This document shows, one piece after another, positions 6,492 through 14,587 of a stretch of DNA of 64,000 nt (positions within the stretch are counted from its first letter, which is position 1; each line of letters opens with the position of its first letter). The stretch covers positions 1-64,000 of the forward strand of contig NZ_JAGPXL010000022.1 in the NCBI RefSeq assembly GCF_018070565.1. Direction: 5' to 3'. This stretch comes from Streptomyces sp. B93 (lineage in GTDB: Bacteria; Actinomycetota; Actinomycetes; Streptomycetales; Streptomycetaceae). The position numbers and the translations under genes were made by a program. Under the pieces are notes generated by a model. That model made no database searches, was not told where the DNA came from, and worked only from the letters and a program-made list of their open reading frames with translations.

Positions 6492-9023
6492 CTGACTACG
6501 ACGTTTCGACAGCTCGGAATCCTCCCCGAGACCGCCGAGGCCCTCGAGGCCGTCGGCATCATCACCCCCTTCCCCATCCAGGAGATGACGCTCCCCGTGG
6601 CCCTCTCGGGCACGGACGTCATCGGCCAGGCCAAGACCGGCACCGGCAAGACGCTCGGCTTCGGCCTCCCGCTCCTCGAGCGCGTCACCGTCCCGGCCGA
6701 CGTGGAGGCGGGCCGCGCCCGCCCCGAGGACCTCACCGACGCCCCGCAGGCGCTCGTCGTGGTGCCCACCCGCGAGCTGTGCACCCAGGTCACCAACGAC
6801 CTGCTCACCGCGGGCAAGGTGCGCAACGTGCGCGTCACCGCGATCTACGGCGGCCGGGCCTACGAGCCCCAGGTCGAGGCCCTGAAGAAGGGCGTCGACG
6901 TGGTCGTCGGCACCCCGGGCCGACTGCTCGACCTCGCCGGGCAGAAGAAGCTGAACCTGAAGCACATCAGGTCCCTCGTGCTCGACGAGGCCGACGAGAT
7001 GCTCGACCTGGGCTTCCTGCCCGACGTCGAGAAGATCATCGACATGCTCCCGGCCAGGCGCCAGACCATGCTGTTCTCGGCCACCATGCCGGGCGCGGTC
7101 ATCGGGCTCGCCCGCCGCTACATGTCGCAGCCGACCCACATCCGCGCCACCGCGCCGGACGACGAGGGCGCCACGGTCGCGAACACCAAGCAGTTCATCT
7201 ACCGCGCGCACAACATGGACAAGCCCGAGATGGTCGCGCGCATCCTCCAGGCCGAGGGCCGCGGCCTGGCGATGGTCTTCTGCCGTACGAAGCGCACCGC
7301 GGCCGACCTCGCCGACCAGCTCAAGCAGCGCGGCTTCGCCTCCGGCGCGGTCCACGGCGACCTCGGCCAGGGCGCCCGCGAGCAGGCGCTGCGCGCGTTC
7401 CGCAACGGCAAGGTCGACGTCCTCGTCTGCACCGACGTCGCCGCCCGCGGCATCGACGTCGAGGGCGTCACGCACGTCATCAACTACCAGTCGCCGGAAG
7501 AGGAGAAGACCTACCTGCACCGCATCGGCCGCACCGGCCGCGCGGGCGCCAAGGGTACGGCGATCACTCTGGTCGACTGGGACGACATCCCGCGCTGGCA
7601 GCTGATCAACAAGGCGCTGGACCTGGGCTTCAGCGACCCGCCGGAGACGTACTCGACGTCCCCGCACCTCTTCAGCGATCTCGGTATCCCCGAGGGCACG
7701 AAGGGCGTGCTGCCGCGCTCCGAGCGCACCCGTGCCGGGCTCGAGGCGGAGGAGCTGGAGGACCTGGGCGAGCCGGGCGGACGCGGCGCACGCCGTGGCC
7801 GTCGGGGTGACTCGCGCACCGCCGACCGTGCCGCCGACCGCGGTCGCCCGGACCGCTCCGACCGGTCGAGCCGCTCCGACGACGCCGACGACGAGCGTTC
7901 CGCCCGCAAGCCGCGCCGTCGCCGCCGGATGCGCGGCGGAGCCCCGGTGGACGCCACCGCGGCGCAGACCCCCGCCGCGACCGCCGCACCGGACGCCGTC
8001 GACGCCCCCGAGGCGGAGGCCGTCCCGGCGCAGCGCACTCCGCGCCGCCGTCGCCGTACCCGTGCGGGCGCCCCGGCGGAGGTGGCGACCGCTGCCGAGG
8101 CCGCGCTGACGCAGGCGGAGGGCCCGGCCGTGCTGGACCCCGAGCCCGCTCCGGCCGTCCCGGCACCGGACACCGCGGAGGCCCCCGCGCAGCCGCGCCG
8201 CCGCCGCACCCGCAAGACCGCGGAGGCGGCACCGGCCACCACCCCGGTCGCCGAGCCGACCGCGGCCCCCGAGGCAGCGGCCGTGACGGAGCCGGAGAAG
8301 CCCCGCCGCCGCACCCGTAGGACCGCCGCGGTCACCGAGACCGAGGTGGCCGCACAGGTCGAGGCCGCCGCCACCGCCGAGATCCCGGCGCAGGCGACGG
8401 CGGAGCCGGAGGCCGAGGCCAAGCCCCGTCGTCGTACGACGCGCAAGGCCGCCGCGTCCGCCGAGGCCGCCGTGGACACGGCCGAGGGCACCCAGACCAA
8501 GCCCCGCCGCACCCGCAAGAAGGCCACCGCCCCCGCGGAGACCACCACCGAGGCGACGGAGGAGACGGCCGCCAAGCCGCGCCGCACCCGCAAGACCGCC
8601 GCGTCCGCCGAGACCGTGGCGGCCGAGGCGGCCGAAGCCGCGGATGCCGTCGCCGCCAAGCCGAAGCGCACGCGCAAGACCGCCGAGGCCGCCGTGGACA
8701 CGGCCGAGGGCACCCAGACCAAGCCCCGCCGCACCCGCAAGAAGGCCACCGCCCCCGCGGAGACCACCACCGAGGCGACGGAGGAAGCGGCTCCCAAGCC
8801 GCGCCGCACCCGCAAGACCGCCGCCGCCAAGACGGCCGAGGCCGCCGCGGAGATCCCGGCCCAGGCCGTGCCGGAGCCGGACGCCGCGGAGGCCAAGCCG
8901 CGTCGCCGTACCCGCAAGGCGGTCGCCGCCGAGGAGCCGGAGGCGGCGGCCGAGAGCAAGCCGACGAGGGCCCGCCGTACGACCCGTAAGGCCGCGGTCG
9001 CCGCGGAACCGACGGACGGCTGA
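6492..9023 (+). CDS. DEAD-box RNA helicase with long basic C-terminal tail
   Basis: An 843-residue ATP-dependent RNA helicase. All core motifs are present: Q motif (TFRQLGILPE...PFPIQ), AKTGTGKT, PTRELC, TPGRLLDLA, DEAD, FSATMP, and the C-terminal TDVAARGID and HRIGRTGRAG. From about residue 400 the protein is a tail of Ala/Glu-rich spacers alternating with basic (K/R)PRRRTRK clusters, resembling histone H1-like tails and probably binding RNA. The first in-frame ATG (6585) would delete the Q motif. CTG at 6492, with AGAAGAGG 7-8 bases upstream, restores it and is chosen. The mycobacterial counterpart is RhlE. Confidence 0.88.
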   Translation: MTTTFRQLGILPETAEALEAVGIITPFPIQEMTLPVALSGTDVIGQAKTGTGKTLGFGLPLLERVTVPADVEAGRARPEDLTDAPQALVVVPTRELCTQVTNDLLTAGKVRNVRVTAIYGGRAYEPQVEALKKGVDVVVGTPGRLLDLAGQKKLNLKHIRSLVLDEADEMLDLGFLPDVEKIIDMLPARRQTMLFSATMPGAVIGLARRYMSQPTHIRATAPDDEGATVANTKQFIYRAHNMDKPEMVARILQAEGRGLAMVFCRTKRTAADLADQLKQRGFASGAVHGDLGQGAREQALRAFRNGKVDVLVCTDVAARGIDVEGVTHVINYQSPEEEKTYLHRIGRTGRAGAKGTAITLVDWDDIPRWQLINKALDLGFSDPPETYSTSPHLFSDLGIPEGTKGVLPRSERTRAGLEAEELEDLGEPGGRGARRGRRGDSRTADRAADRGRPDRSDRSSRSDDADDERSARKPRRRRRMRGGAPVDATAAQTPAATAAPDAVDAPEAEAVPAQRTPRRRRRTRAGAPAEVATAAEAALTQAEGPAVLDPEPAPAVPAPDTAEAPAQPRRRRTRKTAEAAPATTPVAEPTAAPEAAAVTEPEKPRRRTRRTAAVTETEVAAQVEAAATAEIPAQATAEPEAEAKPRRRTTRKAAASAEAAVDTAEGTQTKPRRTRKKATAPAETTTEATEETAAKPRRTRKTAASAETVAAEAAEAADAVAAKPKRTRKTAEAAVDTAEGTQTKPRRTRKKATAPAETTTEATEEAAPKPRRTRKTAAAKTAEAAAEIPAQAVPEPDAAEAKPRRRTRKAVAAEEPEAAAESKPTRARRTTRKAAVAAEPTDG
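8458..8785 (+). repeat. 106-bp perfect direct repeat inside helicase tail
   Basis: Bases 8458-8563 are repeated without change at 8680-8785. The offset is 222 bp (74 codons), so the reading frame is kept. The unit encodes an acidic spacer followed by a KPRRTRKK basic cluster. Identity at silent positions indicates a recent in-frame duplication or gene conversion. Confidence 0.85.
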
Positions 9024-9091
9024 CCGACCGCGGGCGACCGGACGGCCCACCAGCCGTCCACCGCCCGCGAGCCCCGCCCACACGGCCCACC

Positions 9092-9131
9092 CCGATGGCC
9101 CGGCCCCACCTCCCTGGGACCGGGCCATCGG
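9092..9131 (+). terminator. Helicase terminator hairpin
   Basis: CCGATGGCCCGG (9092-9103) pairs perfectly with CCGGGCCATCGG (9120-9131) around a 16-nt loop, 69 bases after the helicase stop. Confidence 0.65.
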
Positions 9132-9145
9132 CACGTCCAGGCCCT

Positions 9146-9293
9146 GAAGGCCGTGACCCACAGCCCGGAAGACCACGACCCCGGAGCCGTGAAGGCCATG
9201 ACCCACAGCCCGGAAGACCATGCCCCAGAAGCCCTGAAGACCATGGAACCGGAGCCCTGAAGGCCATCACCCCGCACCCGTGAAGGCGTAACC
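9146..9293. repeat. 22/23-bp tandem repeats before hydrolase promoter
   Basis: Units starting GAAGGCC or GAAGACC begin at 9146, 9168, 9191, 9213, 9236, 9259 and 9282, with alternating 22/23-bp spacing. Two larger 45-bp units (9146 and 9191) differ at few positions. They fill the helicase/hydrolase spacer. Confidence 0.7.
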
Positions 9294-9302
9294 CGCACCC
9301 GC

Positions 9303-9308
9303 TACCCT
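9303..9308 (+). promoter_or_regulatory. Putative -10 box, leaderless hydrolase mRNA
   Basis: TACCCT ends 6 bases before the GTG at 9315, the spacing expected if transcription begins at or next to the start codon. No ribosome-binding site is present in the gap. Confidence 0.45.
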
Positions 9309-9314
9309 CACCCC

Positions 9315-10196
9315 GTGACCGCTCCCCTGCCCCTGACCCCGCCCCCCGGAGCCCGCGCCCGCACCCTGCGGACCGGGCGCGGGGACTTCGCCGTCGTCGA
9401 CCATCCGGTGGCCGCCGGTACCGAACCGCGCGGGGCCGCGCTGCTGCTGCCCGGGTTCACCGGCAGCAAGGAGGACTTCCACCTGCTGCAAGAGCCGCTG
9501 GCGGCACGCGGGTACCGCACGGTGGCCGTGGACGGCCGGGGCCAGTTCGAGTCGGACGGCCCGCCGGACGACGAATCCGCCTATCTGCAAGGCGAGTTGG
9601 CCCGGGACGTGCTGGCCCAGGCCGAGGCGCTGCGCGCGTCCCTGGGCGACGGCGTACCGTTGCACCTGCTCGGGCACTCCCTCGGCGGTCAGATCGCCCG
9701 CGCCGCTGTCCTGCGCGACCACTCCCCCTTCCGCTCGCTCACCCTGATGGCGTCCGGTCCGGCGCAGATCTCGGTGTCCCAGCAACAGCGGGTGAAGTTG
9801 CTGCACGACGCGCTGGCGGTGATGTCGATGGCGCGGGTGTGGGAGGCGATCCAGGCCATGGGTCCGCCGGAGGAGGTCGGCGGCCCCGCCCGCGGGCTCG
9901 GCGGACAGGACCATCTGCGGCGCCGCTGGCTGGGCCACAAGCCCGCCCAACTCCTCGCCACGGGGCGTCAGTTGTGCACCGAACCGGACCGGGTCGGGGA
10001 ACTGGCGGCCGTTCCGCTGCCGTACCACGTCCTGTCGGGCGAGCGCGACGACACCTGGCCGCTGCCGCTCCTGGACGACATGGCGGTACGGCTGGACGCG
10101 CGCCGTACGGTCGTCGCGGGCGCCGAGCACTCGCCGAACGTGGACCGGCCGCTGCCGACCGCCGAGGCCCTCGCGGACTTCTGGGACACCGTCTGA
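9315..10196 (+). CDS. Alpha/beta-fold hydrolase
   Basis: The 293-residue protein is a serine alpha/beta hydrolase with LLLPGFTGSKED near the oxyanion hole, GHSLGG with nucleophile Ser122, an acidic residue in GERDD (Asp245/246), and His272 in GAEHSP. There is no signal sequence. The substrate is unknown; close relatives are annotated only as hydrolases. GTG is chosen because it directly follows a -10-like box and there is no ribosome-binding site, fitting a leaderless transcript. It converges with the NYN gene. Confidence 0.85.
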   Translation: MTAPLPLTPPPGARARTLRTGRGDFAVVDHPVAAGTEPRGAALLLPGFTGSKEDFHLLQEPLAARGYRTVAVDGRGQFESDGPPDDESAYLQGELARDVLAQAEALRASLGDGVPLHLLGHSLGGQIARAAVLRDHSPFRSLTLMASGPAQISVSQQQRVKLLHDALAVMSMARVWEAIQAMGPPEEVGGPARGLGGQDHLRRRWLGHKPAQLLATGRQLCTEPDRVGELAAVPLPYHVLSGERDDTWPLPLLDDMAVRLDARRTVVAGAEHSPNVDRPLPTAEALADFWDTV

Positions 10197-10207
10197 TCCT
10201 CGCGGCG

Positions 10208-10223
10208 CGGGCCGGCCGGCCCG
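10208..10223. terminator. GC palindrome between convergent genes
   Basis: CGGGCCGGCCGGCCCG is a perfect 16-bp palindrome lying between the stops of the hydrolase and NYN genes. It can form a short hairpin on either transcript. Confidence 0.35.
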
Positions 10224-11117
10224 TCAGTACTGCGTCTGCAAGTGCTCCCAGAAGCCGTCCCGCAGTGCCCTGCGCAGGTCGGCCTGGCCGCGCAACGAGT
10301 ACTGGAGCAGCCCCTCCGCCTCCACCAGCAGGTCCTGGTCGACGGGTCCGGGCAGATAGGGGTGGCCGGGCAGCAGCTCGATCAACGCCTCCCGGCCCCG
10401 GTCGGCCAGCCACTTCGCGGCGATCTGGGCGCCCACGAACCGGACGTCCTCGCGGGTGGGCCGGGTGGCGCCGGCCTCGTAGGCGGGGACCGTCCGGCGG
10501 GCGACGTACGGCTTGAAGAAGTCGAGGTCGAAGGTGCGCTGGCTGTCGACCTCCCACAGCAGCGGCTCCGCCTGGTTACGGCCCTCGGGCGCCTCGATGC
10601 CCCACAGGTGCACCCGCGCCCCGTACCCCTGCGCCGCCTCGACCGCCGACACCAGGTCCTCGTCGCCGCCGAGCAGGGCCGCGTCGCTGATGGCGCGGTG
10701 CCGGGCGAGGGACTCCAGGTCGGTGCGGATGAGGGAGTCGACGCCCTTCTGCTGGTTGTTGGCGTTGAGGTTGCCCAGGCGGACCTTCACATCGGGCAGC
10801 TCGGCGATGGTCTGCTGTTCGGCGGTGTGGATACGGCGCCGGGCGCCGTCGTACCAGTACACGCGCAGCAGCCTGCTGTCGGCGAAGATCGTGCGGGCCT
10901 TGTCGATGAGGGCGTCGATCAGGCCCTCGGCATCCAGGTCGAAGGCGCGGCGGTCCTCCGTTCCGGCGACGAGACGTCCCGCGGCCGCATAGAGGTACCC
11001 GGCATCGACGAAGATCGCGTGGGTGGAGGGCGTCTTCGCCACTTCCGCGAGCATGCGTTCCAGCAGCTCGTTGGTCCGGTCGATGCGGGCGCTGAGGGCC
11101 GTGAGGTCGTCGTTCAT
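10224..11117 (-). CDS. NYN domain protein (PIN-like putative RNase)
   Basis: The 297-residue protein begins with a short coiled segment (LTALSARIDRTNELLERML) and then a NYN/LabA-like domain. That domain shows the acidic motifs of the PIN fold: THAIFVDAGYLY, the KGVDSLIRTDLESLA stretch, and AALLGGDEDLVSAVEAA. NYN domains bind a metal and are proposed to cleave RNA; that is family knowledge. The C-terminal third (from about 200) is helical and unassigned. MNDDLTAL is chosen; ATG three codons upstream is also possible because GGAGG overlaps both. It is divergent from a tiny 50-residue gene. Confidence 0.8.
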   Translation of the reverse strand: MNDDLTALSARIDRTNELLERMLAEVAKTPSTHAIFVDAGYLYAAAGRLVAGTEDRRAFDLDAEGLIDALIDKARTIFADSRLLRVYWYDGARRRIHTAEQQTIAELPDVKVRLGNLNANNQQKGVDSLIRTDLESLARHRAISDAALLGGDEDLVSAVEAAQGYGARVHLWGIEAPEGRNQAEPLLWEVDSQRTFDLDFFKPYVARRTVPAYEAGATRPTREDVRFVGAQIAAKWLADRGREALIELLPGHPYLPGPVDQDLLVEAEGLLQYSLRGQADLRRALRDGFWEHLQTQY

Positions 11118-11307
11118 CACCTCCATTCTCCCGGCGGTCACGCTGCGAACACAACCGGTCCCGAACGGTCGGCAATCGAGGCACATACACAGACTTACCG
11201 GTCAGTAATTAGCCGTTCGAAAAATTTCTTTAGCGTAGGGAATGTTTGTAACACTCGAAGAGTTGCATACGTAAGTGAACACCCCAGACCGGACGAAGGG
11301 AGAAGCC

Positions 11308-11460
11308 ATGCGCTTCGAGATCATGCGGCTCGACGACGTCGACGGCACGCCCGTGGACCGCACCGTCGTGGACGCGGCCTCCGTCAACCGGATCGTCCAG
11401 CAGGCCGCCGCCATAGGCCAGCGGCTGTGGATCCGGCCCGCGGACACCTCCGCCTCGTAA
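11308..11460 (+). CDS. 50-residue conserved-looking small protein
   Basis: The short frame MRFEIMRLDDVDGTPVDRTV... has Streptomyces-like third-codon GC and GAAGGGAGA about 6 bases before its ATG. It is downstream of an unusually AT-rich spacer (about 11190-11280) that probably contains divergent promoters. No function is recognised. The sequence is mixed alpha/beta and soluble. Confidence 0.6.
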   Translation: MRFEIMRLDDVDGTPVDRTVVDAASVNRIVQQAAAIGQRLWIRPADTSAS

Positions 11461-11500
11461 GGACGAGACGAGGGACAGGACAGACGAGGGACAGGACGAC

Positions 11501-12106
11501 TCAGGCCCCCTGGATCACCTGGGTGACCCCGTTGATGATCTGCTGCACCGCGATCGCCGACAGCATCATCCCCGCCAGCCGGGTCACCAGCACCACCCCG
11601 CCGTCCTTGATGACCCTGATGATCAGCAGCGAGTAGCGCATCACCAGCCACAGGACGACATGGATGGCGAGGATCGCGACCCACACCGCCACCTGCGACC
11701 CGACACCGTCCGCCTTCTGCACGGCCAGGATCACCGACACGATCGCACCGGGCCCCGCGAGCAGCGGCATGCCCAGCGGTACGAGCGCGACGTTGACGTC
11801 CTTGGTCGCCTTGGGCTCGTCGGTCTTGCCGGTGAGCAGGTCGAGTGCGATCAGCAGGAGCAGCAGTCCGCCCGCGATCATCAGCGCCGGGACGGAGACA
11901 TGCAGATAGCTCAGGATCTGGTGCCCGAGCAGCCCGAACACGGCGATCACACCACCGGCGACACAGACGGCCTGGAACGCCATCCGCTTCTGCACCTTGG
12001 CGGGCCGCCCGGCGGTCAGGGCGAGGAAGATCGGGGTGATCCCAGGGGGATCCATGATGACGAAAAGGGTCAGGAACAGGGAGCCGAAGACGGCGGCGTC
12101 GAACAT
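11501..12106 (-). CDS. MarC family integral membrane protein
   Basis: The 201-residue protein has six hydrophobic segments and the family signature near the N-terminus (FVIMDPPGITPIFLAL), plus PLGMPLLAGPGAI in the middle. This is the full length for the MarC/NAAT family of the inner membrane. Family function is unclear; transport of small solutes has been suggested. ATG start. It lies 53 bp downstream of the PHP gene on the same strand and is probably co-transcribed. Confidence 0.88.
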   Translation of the reverse strand: MFDAAVFGSLFLTLFVIMDPPGITPIFLALTAGRPAKVQKRMAFQAVCVAGGVIAVFGLLGHQILSYLHVSVPALMIAGGLLLLLIALDLLTGKTDEPKATKDVNVALVPLGMPLLAGPGAIVSVILAVQKADGVGSQVAVWVAILAIHVVLWLVMRYSLLIIRVIKDGGVVLVTRLAGMMLSAIAVQQIINGVTQVIQGA

Positions 12107-12159
12107 GGGAGGGTACTGGCCTTGCGGTGAAAGTGATGAGAAGGGGGACCTACGGGGAC

Positions 12160-13023
12160 TCAGACCGCCCCGCCACCGGCCCCCGGCACCGGGAACGCGC
12201 CCGTCGCCCGCCGGGTGATCTCGCCGTACACCTCGGGGTCCGTCGTGTACTCGCCGAGCACACAGGTCTTGCGGCTGCCGTGGTAGTCGCTGGACCCGGT
12301 GACCAGCAGCCCCAGTTCCTTGGCCAGCCCGCGCAGCCGCGCCCGGGTGTCGAGGTCGTGGTCCATGTGGTCGACCTCGATGCCGTCGAGGCCCTCGGCG
12401 GCCAGCTCGGCGATCGCGGACTCGGGGACCGTGCGCCCGCGCTTGGCGGCGCCCGGGTGGGCGAAGACCGCCACCCCGCCCGCGCCCTTGATCAGCCGGA
12501 TCGCCTCGAAGGGGTCGGTCTCGTGCTTCTCCACGAAGGCCCGGCCGCCGTCGGCCAGCCAGTCCTGCGTGAAGGCGTCGCCCACGGTGGGTACGACACC
12601 CAGCTCGACCAGCGCCGAGGCGACATGCGGCCGGCCCACCGAACCGTCGCCCGCGATCCGTGCGACCTGCTCCCAGGTGACGGGCACGCCCAGCGCGTTC
12701 AGCTTGGCGATCATGCCCTTGGCCCGCGGCGTACGGTCGTCCCGCACCAGCTCCCGCTCGGCGAGCAGGGCGGGCTCCTCGGGGTCGAAGAGGTAGGCGA
12801 GCATATGCATGCTGACCCCGTCGAGACGGCAGGACAGCTCGGCCCCGGTGACGAGGGTCAGCCCCTCGGGCACCGCGGCGATCGCCTCGGCGTAGCCACG
12901 GGTGGTGTCGTGGTCGGTCAGCCCGACGACGTCAAGGCCCGCGGCGGCGGCGTTGCGCACCAGCTCGGCGGGGGTGTCGGTGCCGTCGGAGGCATTGGAG
13001 TGGGTGTGCAGGTCAACGCGCAC
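12160..13023 (-). CDS. PHP domain metal-dependent phosphoesterase
   Basis: The 287-residue protein has the PHP signature DLHTHSNASDG at its start, GLTDHDTTRGY, the HPGAAKRG histidine, and a C-terminal GSSDYHG. These are the metal ligands of the PHP phosphoesterase superfamily; relatives of this size include nucleoside 3',5'-bisphosphate phosphatases, so a role in nucleotide or RNA-end metabolism is possible. GTG at 13023, with GGAG 8 bases upstream, places DLHTHS at the usual position. An ATG at 13062 would add 13 residues. Upstream of MarC in the same direction. Confidence 0.85.
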   Translation of the reverse strand: MRVDLHTHSNASDGTDTPAELVRNAAAAGLDVVGLTDHDTTRGYAEAIAAVPEGLTLVTGAELSCRLDGVSMHMLAYLFDPEEPALLAERELVRDDRTPRAKGMIAKLNALGVPVTWEQVARIAGDGSVGRPHVASALVELGVVPTVGDAFTQDWLADGGRAFVEKHETDPFEAIRLIKGAGGVAVFAHPGAAKRGRTVPESAIAELAAEGLDGIEVDHMDHDLDTRARLRGLAKELGLLVTGSSDYHGSRKTCVLGEYTTDPEVYGEITRRATGAFPVPGAGGGAV

Positions 13024-13144
13024 GACACGGACTCCAAGCGACGACGGAACAGACACGGACATCTGATACTAACGGCTCCCCGGACCCCCTTGTCACAGCC
13101 GAACCCGCCGTTCACCCCCTACTAACGTCGGGGTAACGCCGGAA

Positions 13145-13194
13145 CGGGGCGCGGGGAACCGCGCACCCCACCACAACGGGACCCACACCCGCGA
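13145..13194 (+). repeat. Dispersed gene-end repeat, copy 1
   Basis: GGGCGCGGGGAACCGCGC followed by CCACAACGGGACCC is a degenerate copy of a short element seen four times in this window (also 20783-20830, 28452-28482 and 38180-38245), each in a spacer. I recall GCGCGGGGAACTGCGCGA-type elements as common in Streptomyces. Confidence 0.6.
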
Positions 13195-13226
13195 ACCCAT
13201 CCAAGCCACCCCACCGAGCAGGCGCC

Positions 13227-13868
13227 CTACGGCTCAAGCAAGCGTGGGGACAACGCACCGCAGGGCACCAGCTCCAGCTCCGCGCCCGCGTCCCGCAGAT
13301 CCGTCAGCACCAGCTCGTCGTACATCAGCAGCCCGGACTGCTCGGGCCACACGACCGCCCACAGCCACAGCCCCAGCGCCTCCCCCGCGAAGACGGCACG
13401 GTCGTCGGGTGTGCCGGAGACCAGCCAGAGCGGGGTGGGCCGGCCCGCGGCGAGGACCTTGGCCTGGGCGGGTTTCTCCACGTTCATGTACGGCCCCGGG
13501 TCCGGGCCGTCGATCCCGGCGTACCGCGCGCCGAGTCCGACCCCGAGTTCCTCGGCGACCAGGATCAGCTCGCCCATGCCGCCCAGCGGGCCGGGCCCGG
13601 TGCAGGCCACCGCCGAGGCGCGCCCGCCACTGCGGTCGTCGCCCGCGCTGGCCACACCGGTGAACAGCCAGCCGACCGGCAGCGGCCAGGGCATCCACAC
13701 CGGCACCTTCGTGCGGTGCACCACCACACCGAGGGCCTCGACGCTGGGTGGGACCACCGGCTGCACCGGATGCACCGTGCCATGGGCATCGCACTGCCAG
13801 GAATCGGCGAAGAGGCCGGGAGCCCTGACCCGGCCACCACACTTCGGGCAACTGGGTTCGCCCCTCAT
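13227..13868 (-). CDS. DUF6758-like zinc-ribbon protein
   Basis: The 213-residue protein opens with MRGEPSCPKCGGRVRAP. The CPKC pair and the later CDAH (Cys and His) suggest one zinc knuckle. The rest is a globular domain with no catalytic motif I can identify. I recall this layout as an actinobacterial family of unknown function. ATG start, though the upstream ribosome-binding site is poor. It is downstream of the suppressor-of-fused gene in the same direction. Confidence 0.65.
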   Translation of the reverse strand: MRGEPSCPKCGGRVRAPGLFADSWQCDAHGTVHPVQPVVPPSVEALGVVVHRTKVPVWMPWPLPVGWLFTGVASAGDDRSGGRASAVACTGPGPLGGMGELILVAEELGVGLGARYAGIDGPDPGPYMNVEKPAQAKVLAAGRPTPLWLVSGTPDDRAVFAGEALGLWLWAVVWPEQSGLLMYDELVLTDLRDAGAELELVPCGALSPRLLEP

Positions 13869-14002
13869 AGGGCCCCACGGTCCTACCCGTACACCGCCAC
13901 GTCAAGGACGATCACCCGTCCGGAGGGAAGACCGTTCCGGAAGATTTGGATGCAGCACCCACCGATGAGCGCCCATCCATGAGCGCCGGCCCGTGACATC
14001 GG

Positions 14003-14587
14003 TCACTCCAGCGGCACGGACCGGCGGGCGGGGTCGCGCAGGTCCGTGCCGTGCGTCAGCCAGCGCTCCTGGAGGGCCACCGCCCCGTGCACCCGCTTCC
14101 AGGCGGCTTCGTTGGGGGTCATCGGCAGCAGCGGCAGGAACCGTACGGGATCCAGCGGCTCGTCCAGCTCAAGATCCTCGACCAGGCCGCCCGGCTCGGC
14201 GACCAGCACCGAGGTGAACGCGGCGCCGGGCCACAGGGGTTCACCGGTGTCGAGGGAGGCGCCGGGTGCCACCACCACTCCCTCGACCTGCGGGGACGCG
14301 GCCAGCACGGCCAGCGGGCGGAGCACCTTGTCGGTGTCGGCGACCCCGGAGCGCACCGACAGCAGCAGCTCGGCGCGCGGACCCCTGACCGGGTCGGCGA
14401 GCATCGCGGTGGGGTCGGCCATGGGCTGCGCGGACATGCCGAGCGTGGCGTAGCGGACGATGTCCCCCTCCTGGAAACGGAGCACCTCCATACGGTCCGT
14501 ACCGAGGAAGGTGACCGCGGCACGGGCGTCCGGTTCGCCCAGCGCGGTGCGCAACCGGGCCTCGACCAGAGGAAGAACATCTGTCAT
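14003..14587 (-). CDS. Suppressor-of-fused domain protein
   Basis: A 194-residue protein covering one SUFU-like domain (FLGTDRMEVLRFQEGDIVRYATLGMS, RAELLLSVRSG, PFTSVLV-type strands, and LLPMTPNEAAWKRVHG). Bacterial SUFU proteins are often linked to immunity or polymorphic-toxin systems, but no toxin gene is adjacent, and this chromosomal copy is probably a housekeeping member. ATG at 14587 is chosen because upstream extension adds a basic segment overlapping the corA leader. Confidence 0.75.
   Translation of the reverse strand: MTDVLPLVEARLRTALGEPDARAAVTFLGTDRMEVLRFQEGDIVRYATLGMSAQPMADPTAMLADPVRGPRAELLLSVRSGVADTDKVLRPLAVLAASPQVEGVVVAPGASLDTGEPLWPGAAFTSVLVAEPGGLVEDLELDEPLDPVRFLPLLPMTPNEAAWKRVHGAVALQERWLTHGTDLRDPARRSVPLE

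Noticed and set aside
6585..9023. Helicase starting at the first ATG
   Set aside because: It would remove the conserved Q motif, and there is no ribosome-binding site at that ATG.
5289..9221. Very long minus-strand open frame (about 1310 codons) antisense to the helicase
   Set aside because: It is low-complexity Gly/Arg/Leu sequence created by GC-rich third positions. Only its last 264 codons (5289-6083) encode a recognisable ferritin-like protein.
5190..9293. Tandem repeats as a CRISPR array
   Set aside because: Units are directly adjacent without unique spacers, and no cas genes are nearby.
14003..14587. Suppressor-of-fused gene as part of a toxin-immunity system
   Set aside because: No toxin, secretion or repeat-rich polymorphic gene is adjacent, and the neighbours are core genes.
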